Positions 1 to 6,092 of a stretch of 10,110 bases of DNA are shown one piece after another; positions within the stretch are counted from its first letter, which is position 1; each line of letters begins with the position of its first letter. Below the pieces are notes generated by a model. That model worked only from the letters and a program-made list of their open reading frames with translations, was not told where the DNA came from and did no database searches. This DNA comes from Gallionella sp. UBA6045 (lineage in GTDB: Bacteria; Pseudomonadota; Gammaproteobacteria; Burkholderiales; Gallionellaceae), in assembly GCA_002429165.1 (NCBI GenBank), contig DIYV01000042.1:1-10110 (forward strand), read 5' to 3'. Made by a program: the position numbers and the translations under genes.

Positions 1-66
1 TCAGAGGTTTTAGTAACCAGATCGGACGGGGTGGATCCCTTGGCTCCGCTTCTTCCGGGTCACTAA
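1..66 (+). CDS. Possible C-terminal tail of an upstream gene (partial)
   Basis: Reading from base 1, the + strand is open for 21 codons and stops at TAA (64-66). The tail ends in the residues DPLAPLLPGH. The stop codon touches the left arm of a strong intrinsic terminator, which is where a gene end is expected. I do not recognise the protein, and the piece is too short to assign. A 21-codon open stretch can easily occur by chance in GC-rich DNA, so the terminator is the main support. If it is real, it is a separate transcription unit from the lut genes that follow. Confidence 0.3.
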   Translation, partial: SEVLVTRSDGVDPLAPLLPGH

Positions 67-95
67 AAGCGCCGAGATAATCTCGCGGCGCTTTT
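65..95 (+). terminator. Intrinsic terminator before the lut region
   Basis: The arms AAAAGCGCCG-AGA (65-77) and TCT-CG-CGGCGCTTTT (81-95) form a GC-rich stem with a 2-nt bulge, a very short loop and a T-run on the 3' side. The A-run on the 5' side means it could work in both directions. It separates whatever lies to the left from the lut operon. Confidence 0.8.
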
Positions 96-266
96 CATTT
101 CGTTGGATCAATCCGGGGTTCAGAAACCGGATCCGCAGGAGATTGGATTGATGGGACCATAACCATTGCCTCCAAGATTGCGAGACTTCAATCTAGTAAT
201 CCTCTCTCATTAAAACAGACGGGTTAGAATAGCGTCCCGTTTCAACAACCCATCTGGAGGAAATCG
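96..266 (+). promoter_or_regulatory. Intergenic promoter/regulatory region of the lut operon
   Basis: These 170 bases hold no convincing gene. Visible elements are: a dyad ATCCGG (111-116)/CCGGAT (127-132); a longer-range pair ATCAATCC (107-114)/GGATTGAT (145-152); a dyad AGATTG (175-180)/CAATCT (189-194) with an 8-nt spacer; a -10-like TAGAAT (225-230) without a good -35; and a pair ACGGG (219-223)/CCCGT (236-240) that brackets that -10. A strong ribosome binding site, GGAGG (256-260), sits 6 nt before the lutA start. The dyads are seen directly. Their use as operators, for example by a GntR- or LysR-type lactate regulator, is inference. Confidence 0.45.
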
Positions 267-1001
267 ATGCGCGTAGGATTGTTTGTCACTTGCCTGGTTG
301 ACTCCATGCGTCCGCGCATCGGCTTTGCCGCGATCAAGTTGCTGGAAGCGGCCGGCTGCGAGGTCGTCGTTCCTGCGCAGCAAACCTGTTGCGGCCAACC
401 CGGCTATAACTCCGGCGACCGTAAATCTGCCGAGGCGATGGCACGCAAACTCCTTGCCGAATTCGAAGCGTTCGACTATGTGGTCCTGCCTTCGGGCTCC
501 TGCGCCGGGATGATACGGGTGCATTACCCCGATCTTTTTCGCGACGACCCCGCCCTTCTGGCCAGATTCACCGCTCTGGGTCAGCGCACTTACGAACTGA
601 CCGATTTTCTGAACAAGATCGCCAAACTCGAAAAAGCACCCGGTAATTTCAAAGGCACGCTCACCTATCATGATTCATGCTCGGGATTGCGCGAGCTCGA
701 TGTCTACAAACAACCGCGCGCACTGCTGGCGACGATGCCCGATGTAACCGTGCACGAGATGGTGGAATCGACCACCTGCTGCGGTTTCGGCGGCACGTTC
801 TCGGTCAAGTACGGCGAATTGTCGACACGCATGGCTGACAACAAATGCCAGCACATTGCGGCGACCCACGCAAACACCATCGTCGGCGGCGACCTCGGCT
901 GCCTGCTGAATATCGAAGGCCGCTTGCGCCGCAACGGCGACCACAGTACCCGCGTGCTGCATGTGGCCGAAGTGCTGGCCGGCCCGGACTCGGAGGAATA
1001 A
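267..1001 (+). CDS. lutA: LutA/LldE: iron-sulfur (CCG-domain) subunit of the L-lactate oxidation complex
   Basis: This 244-residue cytoplasmic protein has two cysteine-rich CCG domains, the family hallmark. The first has C9, the CCG at 41-43 and C79. The second has H135/DSC at 136-138, CCGFGGTFS from 171 and C212 within GGDLGCLLN. The domain is shared with heterodisulfide reductase subunit B and the glycolate oxidase iron-sulfur subunit GlcF, where the cysteines bind Fe-S clusters. The length fits LutA (about 240 residues). ATG 267 is chosen because GGAGG (256-260) lies 6 nt upstream. With LutB and LutC it forms the complex that oxidises L-lactate to pyruvate, as described in Bacillus subtilis and, as LldEFG, in Shewanella. 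Its TAA shares a base with the lutB ATG, so translation is probably coupled. No key cysteine appears to be missing. Confidence 0.93.
   Translation: MRVGLFVTCLVDSMRPRIGFAAIKLLEAAGCEVVVPAQQTCCGQPGYNSGDRKSAEAMARKLLAEFEAFDYVVLPSGSCAGMIRVHYPDLFRDDPALLARFTALGQRTYELTDFLNKIAKLEKAPGNFKGTLTYHDSCSGLRELDVYKQPRALLATMPDVTVHEMVESTTCCGFGGTFSVKYGELSTRMADNKCQHIAATHANTIVGGDLGCLLNIEGRLRRNGDHSTRVLHVAEVLAGPDSEE
992..996 (+). promoter_or_regulatory. Ribosome binding site that fixes the lutB start
   Basis: GGAGG lies inside the last codons of lutA, 4 nt before ATG 1001. The lutB frame is open further upstream to an ATG at 845, but that would overlap lutA by over 150 bases and add residues not found in LutB proteins. 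The Shine-Dalgarno sequence therefore supports 1001 as the start. Confidence 0.75.
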
Positions 1002-2407
1002 TGCGAAACACCTCCATCGACTTCAAAAGCCAGGTCACCGTCAAGCTGGCCGACGTTAAACTGCAGGGCGCGCTGTCGCGACTGCAAACTCGCTTTGTCG
1101 AAGGCCGCTCGGCGGTCATCGGCGAGATCGACGATCTGCCAGCGACGCGAACCGCAGCGGCAGCGATACGCGACCGCGTACTGAACGATCTCGAACACTG
1201 GCTGTTGCATTTCGAACAACAGGCAACAGCGCGCGGCGCGATCGTGCACTGGGCCGAGACCGGCGAGGACGTGAACCGCATCGTTGCCGAAATCGCCGCG
1301 CAGCATGGCGTCAAAACAGCGGCAAAATCGAAGTCCATGGTCAGCGAAGAGTGCGGACTGAACGATGCGCTGGAACTGGCCGGCATCAAAGTGATGGAAA
1401 CCGATCTGGGCGAATATATCCTGCAACTCGCCCACGAAGCGCCTTCGCATATCGTCGCGCCCGTCGTGCACAAGAACAAGGAAGAAATCTCGGACCTATT
1501 CGCCGAAAAACACCAGCTGCCGCGCAAGACCGGCATCGCCGAGCTGTGCCGCGAAGCGCGCGAGGTGCTGCGGCCGGCCTTTCTCAATGCGGACATGGGC
1601 ATCTCCGGTGCGAATTTTCTGGTGGCGGAAACCGGTTCGGTGTTGATCGTCACCAATGAGGGCAACGGGCGGCTGGTGACCACGCTGCCGCGCGTGCATG
1701 TTGCCATCACCGGCATCGAAAAAGTGGTGCCGACGCTGGAAGACGTGACGACGCTGGTGCGCCTGCTGCCCCGCTCCGCCACCGGACAGTCGATCACCAA
1801 CTACGTGTCCGTGCTGACCGGCACCAAAGACAACGCAGACCACGACGGCCCGGAACATTTCCACATCATCCTGCTCGACAATGGCCGCAGCAGCCTGGTC
1901 GGCAGCGAGATGCAGGAGATGCTGCGCTGCATACGCTGCGGCGCGTGCATGAACCATTGTCCGGTGTACCAGAACATCGGCGGCCATGCTTATGGCTGGG
2001 TCTATCCCGGCCCTATGGGCTCGATACTCACGCCGCTGCTGGGCGGCATCGAAAAATCCCCGGACCTGCCCAACGCATCGACCCTGTGCGGTGCCTGCGC
2101 GGTGGTATGCCCGGTGAAGATCCCGTTGCCTGACCTGTTGCGAAAATTGCGCGAGAAACAGATGGAACGCGGCATGAAGTCGCGGCAGGAGACCTTCATG
2201 CTCAAAGCGTGGGCCTGGCTGGCATTGCATCCCGCAATATATGCGCTGACGACAAAAATCGGCGTGCGTTTCATGAGCATGCTCGGCGGCAAGGATAAAC
2301 TGCTGCACAGCCTCCCCGGCGCATCGGGCTGGACCAATGGCCGCGATTTTCCGGCACCGGCGGGCCGGACCTTCCGTGAAATGTACCGGCAAGGAAAACG
2401 CAAATGA
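1001..2407 (+). CDS. lutB: LutB/LldF: LUD-domain and ferredoxin-type iron-sulfur subunit of L-lactate oxidation
   Basis: The protein has 468 residues, the normal LutB size. Residues about 60-300 form a LUD domain, including the KSMVSEE stretch (111-117) and GANFLVAETGS (203-213). A ferredoxin-like part follows with CIRCGACMNHCP (C310, C313, C316, C320) and CGACAVVCP (C363, C366, C370), which should carry [4Fe-4S] clusters. The C-terminal 90 residues match the tail region usual in LutB. The LUD core is also related to that of LutC: both carry a G-A-F/N-hydrophobic-A-E-T-G-S/T signature. LutB probably carries electrons from lactate oxidation through its clusters. It starts in a TAATG overlap with lutA and ends in an ATGA overlap with lutC, so the three subunits are likely made in step. 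Confidence 0.94.
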   Translation: MRNTSIDFKSQVTVKLADVKLQGALSRLQTRFVEGRSAVIGEIDDLPATRTAAAAIRDRVLNDLEHWLLHFEQQATARGAIVHWAETGEDVNRIVAEIAAQHGVKTAAKSKSMVSEECGLNDALELAGIKVMETDLGEYILQLAHEAPSHIVAPVVHKNKEEISDLFAEKHQLPRKTGIAELCREAREVLRPAFLNADMGISGANFLVAETGSVLIVTNEGNGRLVTTLPRVHVAITGIEKVVPTLEDVTTLVRLLPRSATGQSITNYVSVLTGTKDNADHDGPEHFHIILLDNGRSSLVGSEMQEMLRCIRCGACMNHCPVYQNIGGHAYGWVYPGPMGSILTPLLGGIEKSPDLPNASTLCGACAVVCPVKIPLPDLLRKLREKQMERGMKSRQETFMLKAWAWLALHPAIYALTTKIGVRFMSMLGGKDKLLHSLPGASGWTNGRDFPAPAGRTFREMYRQGKRK

Positions 2408-3048
2408 ACGCGCGCGACAAGATACTCGGCAGGATACGCAACGCCCAGGCCCGTCAAAGAACACCTGCGCAAGTTGAGACAATAAGCAGCCACCTTGCAC
2501 AGCACCCGCGTGGGCCGCTGCCGCCGTCCCCGGATGATCTGGTCGCAAGTTTCAGGGAACGCGCCATCAAGCTTTCCAGTGATGTGCTGGAAGCAAAAGA
2601 GCGCATGGAAGTGCCTGCCCTGCTGGCACGCTATCTGGATGAAAGCAAACTGCCGATGCGCGGCGTATGCTGGCCGTCTCTTGCAGAATTGCCGTGGAAC
2701 GCGGCCGGTTTGGAGATGCAGTCCCGTCCCGCAACAAACCAGGACCTGGTTGGCGTGACGGGCGCTTTTTGCGCAATTGCCGAAACGGGAACGCTGATGA
2801 TGCTCTCGGGAGCGGAAACACCCGCAACCACCAGTCTGCTCCCTGAAACCCATGTGGCCGTTCTGGATCCGCGTCGTATCGTCGCCACAATGGAAGATGC
2901 CTGGGATCTGATGCGCATGGAATGCAAACAGCCGCCGCGCGCGGTGAATTTTATCTCGGGGCCTTCGCGCACCGCCGATATCGAGCAGACTGTCACGCTG
3001 GGCGCGCACGGCCCTTATCGGGTGCTGCTGATTCTTGCACCGTTTTAA
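2404..3048 (+). CDS. lutC: LutC/LldG: LUD-domain subunit of the L-lactate oxidation complex
   Basis: This protein of 214 residues consists of one LUD domain. The signature TGAFCAIAETGT spans 119-130, and GPSRTADIE (186-194) with GAHGP (200-204) forms the conserved C-terminal end of the family. The N-terminal 50 residues are variable, with a basic helix of the type NARDKILGRIR. It is somewhat shorter than B. subtilis LutC (about 240) but looks complete. ATG 2404 overlaps the lutB stop (ATGA), and AAGGA (2391-2395) upstream serves as the ribosome binding site. LutC is required for lactate use in characterised systems, although its exact catalytic share is unclear. It is the last gene of the operon. 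No lactate permease, LutR-type regulator or lactate dehydrogenase lies beside it, and no terminator is evident before the convergent tRNA. Confidence 0.92.
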   Translation: MNARDKILGRIRNAQARQRTPAQVETISSHLAQHPRGPLPPSPDDLVASFRERAIKLSSDVLEAKERMEVPALLARYLDESKLPMRGVCWPSLAELPWNAAGLEMQSRPATNQDLVGVTGAFCAIAETGTLMMLSGAETPATTSLLPETHVAVLDPRRIVATMEDAWDLMRMECKQPPRAVNFISGPSRTADIEQTVTLGAHGPYRVLLILAPF

Positions 3049-3061
3049 GACCTACTTTGCC

Positions 3062-3138
<77 letters not shown>

Positions 3139-3150
3139 TTTTGACGCCAC

Positions 3151-3176
3151 TAAAAACCAACAGCGGTTTTCGTTGG
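3151..3176 (-). terminator. Possible weak terminator between ispB and tRNA-Pro
   Basis: On the - strand CCAAC (complement of 3172-3176) pairs with GTTGG (3157-3161) across a 10-nt loop and is followed at once by TTTTT (3152-3156). The stem has only 5 bp, so it may terminate ispB inefficiently or merely be a leader hairpin. It ends 13 nt before the tRNA, leaving little room for a separate promoter. Partial read-through into the tRNA is plausible. Confidence 0.35.
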
Positions 3177-3197
3177 CATCCAATAAACTTTAAAACC

Positions 3198-4166
3198 CTA
3201 AAATTGCCGTGTTGCGGCAAACTTTGCCAATTCTAGCAAACATCGCTTGTATTTAGAATCCGCAAGACCGGCGATCGCGGCACACGCAGCCTCGGCTTCG
3301 CGCATCGCTTGCTGGCGGGTGAAGTCCAGCGCCCCGGTGGCACGGATGATCTGCAGCACTTCAACGAATTTTTCCACGTCTCCCTGCTCGATCGCACTGC
3401 GCACCACGGCGGCCTGTTCTGCCGAGCCGTGTTGCATCGCATAGATAAGCGGCAGCGTGGGTTTGCCTTCGGCCAGATCATCGCCGAGATGCTTGCCGGT
3501 TTGCAGTTCATCGGCGGAATAATCCAGCACATCATCCACCAATTGGAAAGCGGTGCCGAGATGCATGCCATATTCGGCCACGGCCTGTTCTTCCTCCGCA
3601 CCGGCCTTGCCCAGGATCGCGCCGAGGCGCATCGCCGCCTCGAACAACTTGGCGGTCTTGCAATGGATCACGCGCATGTAATTGGCGGCATCAACATCGG
3701 CATCGTGGCAGTTGAGCAGTTGCAACACTTCGCCCTCGGCGATGACATTGGTGGCATCGGCCAGGGTCTGCATCACACGCATCTCGCCCACCTCGACCAT
3801 CATCTGGAATGCGCGTGAATACAAAAAGTCGCCGACCAGCACGCTGGCCGCGTTGCCGAACAGCGCGCTGGCGGTAGCCCGGCCGCGGCGCAACTCGGAT
3901 TCGTCCACCACATCATCGTGCAGCAGCGTCGCCGTGTGGATGAATTCCACCACTGCCGCCAGGTCGTGATGCTGCCTGCCCTGGTATCCGAGGGCATCGG
4001 CCGACAACACCACCAGCGCCGGACGCAAACGCTTTCCGCCGCCGTTGATGATGTATTCGCCAACCTGATTGACCAGCAGCACTTCCGAATGCAGCCGTGC
4101 GCGTATCACCTGATCCACCGCGGCCATATCCGCCGCGAGCAATTGTTTGAGGTTTTCTATAAACAC
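3198..4166 (-). CDS. ispB: IspB: octaprenyl (polyprenyl) diphosphate synthase for the quinone side chain
   Basis: This trans-isoprenyl diphosphate synthase has 322 residues and condenses isopentenyl diphosphate units onto an allylic diphosphate to build the tail of ubiquinone or menaquinone. Family motifs are intact: GGGKRLRP at 42-49, the first aspartate-rich motif DDVVD at 84-88 followed by RRGRAT, KT at 170-171, and the second aspartate-rich motif DDVLD at 211-215. The two motifs bind the Mg2+-diphosphates. The N-terminus aligns from memory with E. coli IspB from its first residues. The start is GTG (4164-4166) with AGGA (complement of 4173-4176) 6 nt upstream. The exact chain length (C40 or other) cannot be read from the sequence. 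The gene sits 81 nt downstream of an MFS transporter gene on the same strand and 59 nt before tRNA-Pro. Confidence 0.95.
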   Translation of the reverse strand: MFIENLKQLLAADMAAVDQVIRARLHSEVLLVNQVGEYIINGGGKRLRPALVVLSADALGYQGRQHHDLAAVVEFIHTATLLHDDVVDESELRRGRATASALFGNAASVLVGDFLYSRAFQMMVEVGEMRVMQTLADATNVIAEGEVLQLLNCHDADVDAANYMRVIHCKTAKLFEAAMRLGAILGKAGAEEEQAVAEYGMHLGTAFQLVDDVLDYSADELQTGKHLGDDLAEGKPTLPLIYAMQHGSAEQAAVVRSAIEQGDVEKFVEVLQIIRATGALDFTRQQAMREAEAACAAIAGLADSKYKRCLLELAKFAATRQF

Positions 4167-4230
4167 TTTCTATCCTGAGGAATGGGAGCGCGCAACCAAG
4201 TCCATCGAGCACGCAAATTTCGCCGCGCGC

Positions 4231-4239
4231 ATTGTCGCA
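4231..4239 (-). promoter_or_regulatory. Candidate extended -10 promoter for ispB
   Basis: In the 81-nt gap between the transporter stop and ispB, the - strand reads TGC-GACAAT, an extended -10 arrangement (TGn plus a hexamer matching TATAAT at 4 of 6 positions). No good -35 is seen. If used, transcription would start near 4224 with a leader of about 57 nt, allowing ispB to be expressed apart from the transporter. Confidence 0.3.
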
Positions 4240-4247
4240 TAAAAGCC

Positions 4248-5519
4248 TTATCCGTTCCTCACCGCCTTGTCCTTGCGCCATAAATACAAGCCGATCAACA
4301 TGCCTAACGCGCTCAATGCTTCCACATAATGCGCGGGTGCCAGGCGATCGAGCGGCAGCAGCACGCTCACGGCCACCGGTGTCAGTCCGCCGAACACCGC
4401 ATAGGCGACATTATAGGAAAACGACAATCCGGAAAACCGCACCGCCGGCGGAAAGGCCTTGACGGCGACACTCGGCACCACGCCGATCACGCCGACAAAG
4501 AACCCGCACAAGGCATAGAGGCCATCGATATTCTGAGGTGCGACCGGCATCTGCTGATAGAACAGTCCTGAGGTGATGCCCAGCATCGCACAACCGATCA
4601 TCAGCACCCGCCCCGCACCATAACGATCGACCAACATCCCAAAAATCACGCAACCCAGACTCAGGAATAGCGTCGCGATACTGTTCGCCTGCAAGGCGAC
4701 AGCGGCCGGAATGCCATAGAGCTTTTGCACCAGCGGCGGGGTCATCAAGATCATCACCACGATCGCGGCGGACAGCAGCCAGGTCATCAGCATGGTCAGG
4801 ATCACCGCGGGTCGATGTTCGCGTATCACCGTCTTCAGCGGCAATTCATCCGCCAATGCCTGCCGCGCCTGCATCTCCCTGAACACCGGCGTTTCCTGCA
4901 GCCATTGCCGCAACCATGCCGCCATCAGCCCAAACAGTCCGCCGATGATGAAAGGCATGCGCCAGCCTATGGTGAGCATATCTGCGGGGGAATATGCCTT
5001 GTTGACCGCGGTCGCCACCAGTGATCCGAGCAGGATCCCGCCAGTCAGTCCGGCAGTCAGCGTGCCGCAGGCGAAACCGACATGACGCGCCGGCACATGC
5101 TCGGAGACGAATACCCAGGCTCCCGGTATCTCCCCGCCGATCGCCGCGCCCTGCAGCACGCGCATCGCAAGCAGCAACAGCGGCGCCCAGATGCCGATCA
5201 CCGCATAGGTCGGCAGCAATCCGATCGCCATCGTCGGAATCGCCATCAGGAAGATGCTCAGCATGAACATGCGCTTGCGCCCCAACAGATCGCCGAAATG
5301 CGCCATCACGATGCCCCCGAGCGGACGGGCCAGATAACCTGCAGCAAAAATACCGAAGGTCTGCAACTGGCGCAACCAGTCCGGCATATCGGGCGGAAAA
5401 AACAGCTGACCGATCACGACAGCGAAAAACACGAAGATGACGAAATCGTAGAACTCCAGTGCGCCGCCCAATGCGGCCAGCACCAGAGTTCTGTAATCAT
5501 TGCGACTCAGCGTAGGCAT
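4248..5519 (-). CDS. MFS transporter, metabolite:H+ symporter (MHS/ProP-like) family
   Basis: This inner-membrane protein has 423 residues and a pattern of hydrophobic segments consistent with 12 transmembrane helices. The N-terminal ALGGALEFYDFVIF (16-29) is characteristic of the MHS subfamily. The cytoplasmic loop motif appears as GDLLGRKR (76-83), followed by GLLPTYAVIGIWAP (100-113) and RVLQGAAIGGE (120-130). The second half has LVDRYGAGR (296-304) and a conserved FPPAVRFSGLSFSYN segment (356-370). Known relatives carry citrate, 2-oxoglutarate, proline/betaine or shikimate with protons. The substrate here cannot be told from sequence; an organic acid or compatible solute is likely. The start ATG 5519 has AGGA (complement of 5532-5535) about 12 nt upstream, a rather long spacing. 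It precedes ispB on the same strand, but a functional link is not apparent. Confidence 0.85.
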   Translation of the reverse strand: MPTLSRNDYRTLVLAALGGALEFYDFVIFVFFAVVIGQLFFPPDMPDWLRQLQTFGIFAAGYLARPLGGIVMAHFGDLLGRKRMFMLSIFLMAIPTMAIGLLPTYAVIGIWAPLLLLAMRVLQGAAIGGEIPGAWVFVSEHVPARHVGFACGTLTAGLTGGILLGSLVATAVNKAYSPADMLTIGWRMPFIIGGLFGLMAAWLRQWLQETPVFREMQARQALADELPLKTVIREHRPAVILTMLMTWLLSAAIVVMILMTPPLVQKLYGIPAAVALQANSIATLFLSLGCVIFGMLVDRYGAGRVLMIGCAMLGITSGLFYQQMPVAPQNIDGLYALCGFFVGVIGVVPSVAVKAFPPAVRFSGLSFSYNVAYAVFGGLTPVAVSVLLPLDRLAPAHYVEALSALGMLIGLYLWRKDKAVRNG

Positions 5520-5719
5520 ATATTATTCATTTCCTGATTGTTTCAAACACGAAGCAGAGTGTATGTGATTCATGCCGTACCTCCAAGCCCCCGCAAAACC
5601 AGCGCAGCAGCTATATATAACAATTTGCGAAACTCCCTATTTTCATGGATAATGCGCGCCCTTATGCCACACCCGATGTGCGTACACCAGCCGCACTAAA
5701 CTACTCGCAAGGAAAGATC
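5520..5719. promoter_or_regulatory. Divergent intergenic region between the MFS gene and rpmE
   Basis: This 200-nt gap separates two divergent genes and encodes nothing convincing. On the + side it contains a good promoter for rpmE. On the - side only weak elements are visible: TTGGAG (complement of 5580-5585) and TACACT (complement of 5557-5562), spaced 17 nt, could serve the transporter. An alternating CTATATATAA tract lies near 5611-5620 and may help melting, but it has no matched -35. Confidence 0.4.
5625..5653 (+). promoter_or_regulatory. Sigma70-type promoter of rpmE
   Basis: TTGCGA (5625-5630) and GATAAT (5648-5653) are separated by exactly 17 nt, a near-consensus pair. Transcription would start near 5660, giving a leader of about 60 nt before ATG 5720. 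In E. coli, bL31 is reported to regulate its own mRNA through the leader, so this leader may be more than a spacer; that is inference here. Confidence 0.65.
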
Positions 5720-5935
5720 ATGAAAGCAGACATCCACCCAAACTACCAGGAAATCACCGTGACATGCAGTTGCGGCAACAGCTTCAAGACCAAGTCCGTG
5801 ATGGGCAAACCGGCCCTGCACGTCGAAGTTTGTTCCGAATGCCACCCGTTCTACACCGGTACACAGAAGATTGTGGATACCGCAGGTCGCATCGACAAGT
5901 TCCGCCAGAAATACGGCACCAAAGCTGCAGCCTAG
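5720..5935 (+). CDS. rpmE: Ribosomal protein bL31, zinc-binding form
   Basis: The 71-residue protein matches bL31 closely: it begins [20 protein letters not shown] and carries HPFYTG at 42-47. The four zinc-ligand positions are C16, C18, C38 and C41 (C-x-C and C-x-x-C), which marks the zinc-containing type rather than the zinc-free paralogue made under zinc starvation. bL31 bridges the large and small ribosomal subunits at the central protuberance. ATG 5720 is preferred because AAGGA (5709-5713) lies 6 nt upstream and because the start aligns with other L31 proteins. An in-frame ATG at 5646 lies inside the promoter and is rejected. The gene has its own promoter and terminator, so it is a single-gene unit. 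Confidence 0.97.
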   Translation: MKADIHPNYQEITVTCSCGNSFKTKSVMGKPALHVEVCSECHPFYTGTQKIVDTAGRIDKFRQKYGTKAAA

Positions 5936-5983
5936 CAATCAACCTCTAATTATCGTTTACCGGTTGCCTGGTGGGATGTCTAT

Positions 5984-6000
5984 AGTTCCATCGGGGAACT
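5984..6000 (+). other. Small hairpin in the rpmE 3' region
   Basis: AGTTCC (5984-5989) and GGAACT (5995-6000) form a perfect 6-bp stem around a 5-nt loop. It lies between the rpmE stop and the strong terminator and is not followed by a T-run, so it is not itself a typical terminator. It could protect the 3' end of the rpmE message or belong to a small RNA. Confidence 0.4.
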
Positions 6001-6018
6001 TTGTGCAGCGGTTCTATC

Positions 6019-6044
6019 AAAAGGCAGCGTTTGCTGCCTTTTTT
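6019..6044 (+). terminator. Strong intrinsic terminator downstream of rpmE
   Basis: AAAAGGCAGC (6019-6028) pairs perfectly with GCTGCCTTTT (6033-6042) around a GTTT loop, and the T-run continues to 6044. It lies 83 nt after the rpmE stop and 48 nt before the next gene, so the two genes are separate transcripts. Confidence 0.92.
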
Positions 6045-6046
6045 AT

Positions 6047-6075
6047 TTGCGACGACAATGCCGTACCAGTTTAAG
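6047..6075 (+). promoter_or_regulatory. Candidate promoter of the glycosyltransferase gene
   Basis: TTGCGA (6047-6052) and TTTAAG (6070-6075, 4 of 6 matches to TATAAT) are spaced 17 nt, just after the rpmE terminator. The implied start near 6082 leaves a leader of only about 11 nt, which fits the lack of a good Shine-Dalgarno site before ATG 6093. This is a weak call based on position and spacing. Confidence 0.3.
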
Positions 6076-6092
6076 GTGTCTCTAAAAATCGC

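Noticed and set aside
845..1000. Upstream ATG that would extend lutB by 52 residues
   Set aside because: The extension overlaps lutA, is arginine-rich and is not seen in the family. GGAGG before ATG 1001 gives the better start.
704..1800. Long - strand open frames opposite lutA and lutB
   Set aside because: Both genes on the + strand carry complete Fe-S motifs. The antisense frames are rich in R, S and C without domain features and have no ribosome binding sites.
5611..5620. CTATATATAA tract as a promoter for the MFS gene
   Set aside because: No acceptable -35 lies at 16-18 nt on the - strand; it is kept only as an AT-rich tract.
5645..5719. N-terminal extension of rpmE by 25 residues
   Set aside because: It would begin inside the -10 region of the rpmE promoter, and bL31 proteins start at the MKADIHP position.
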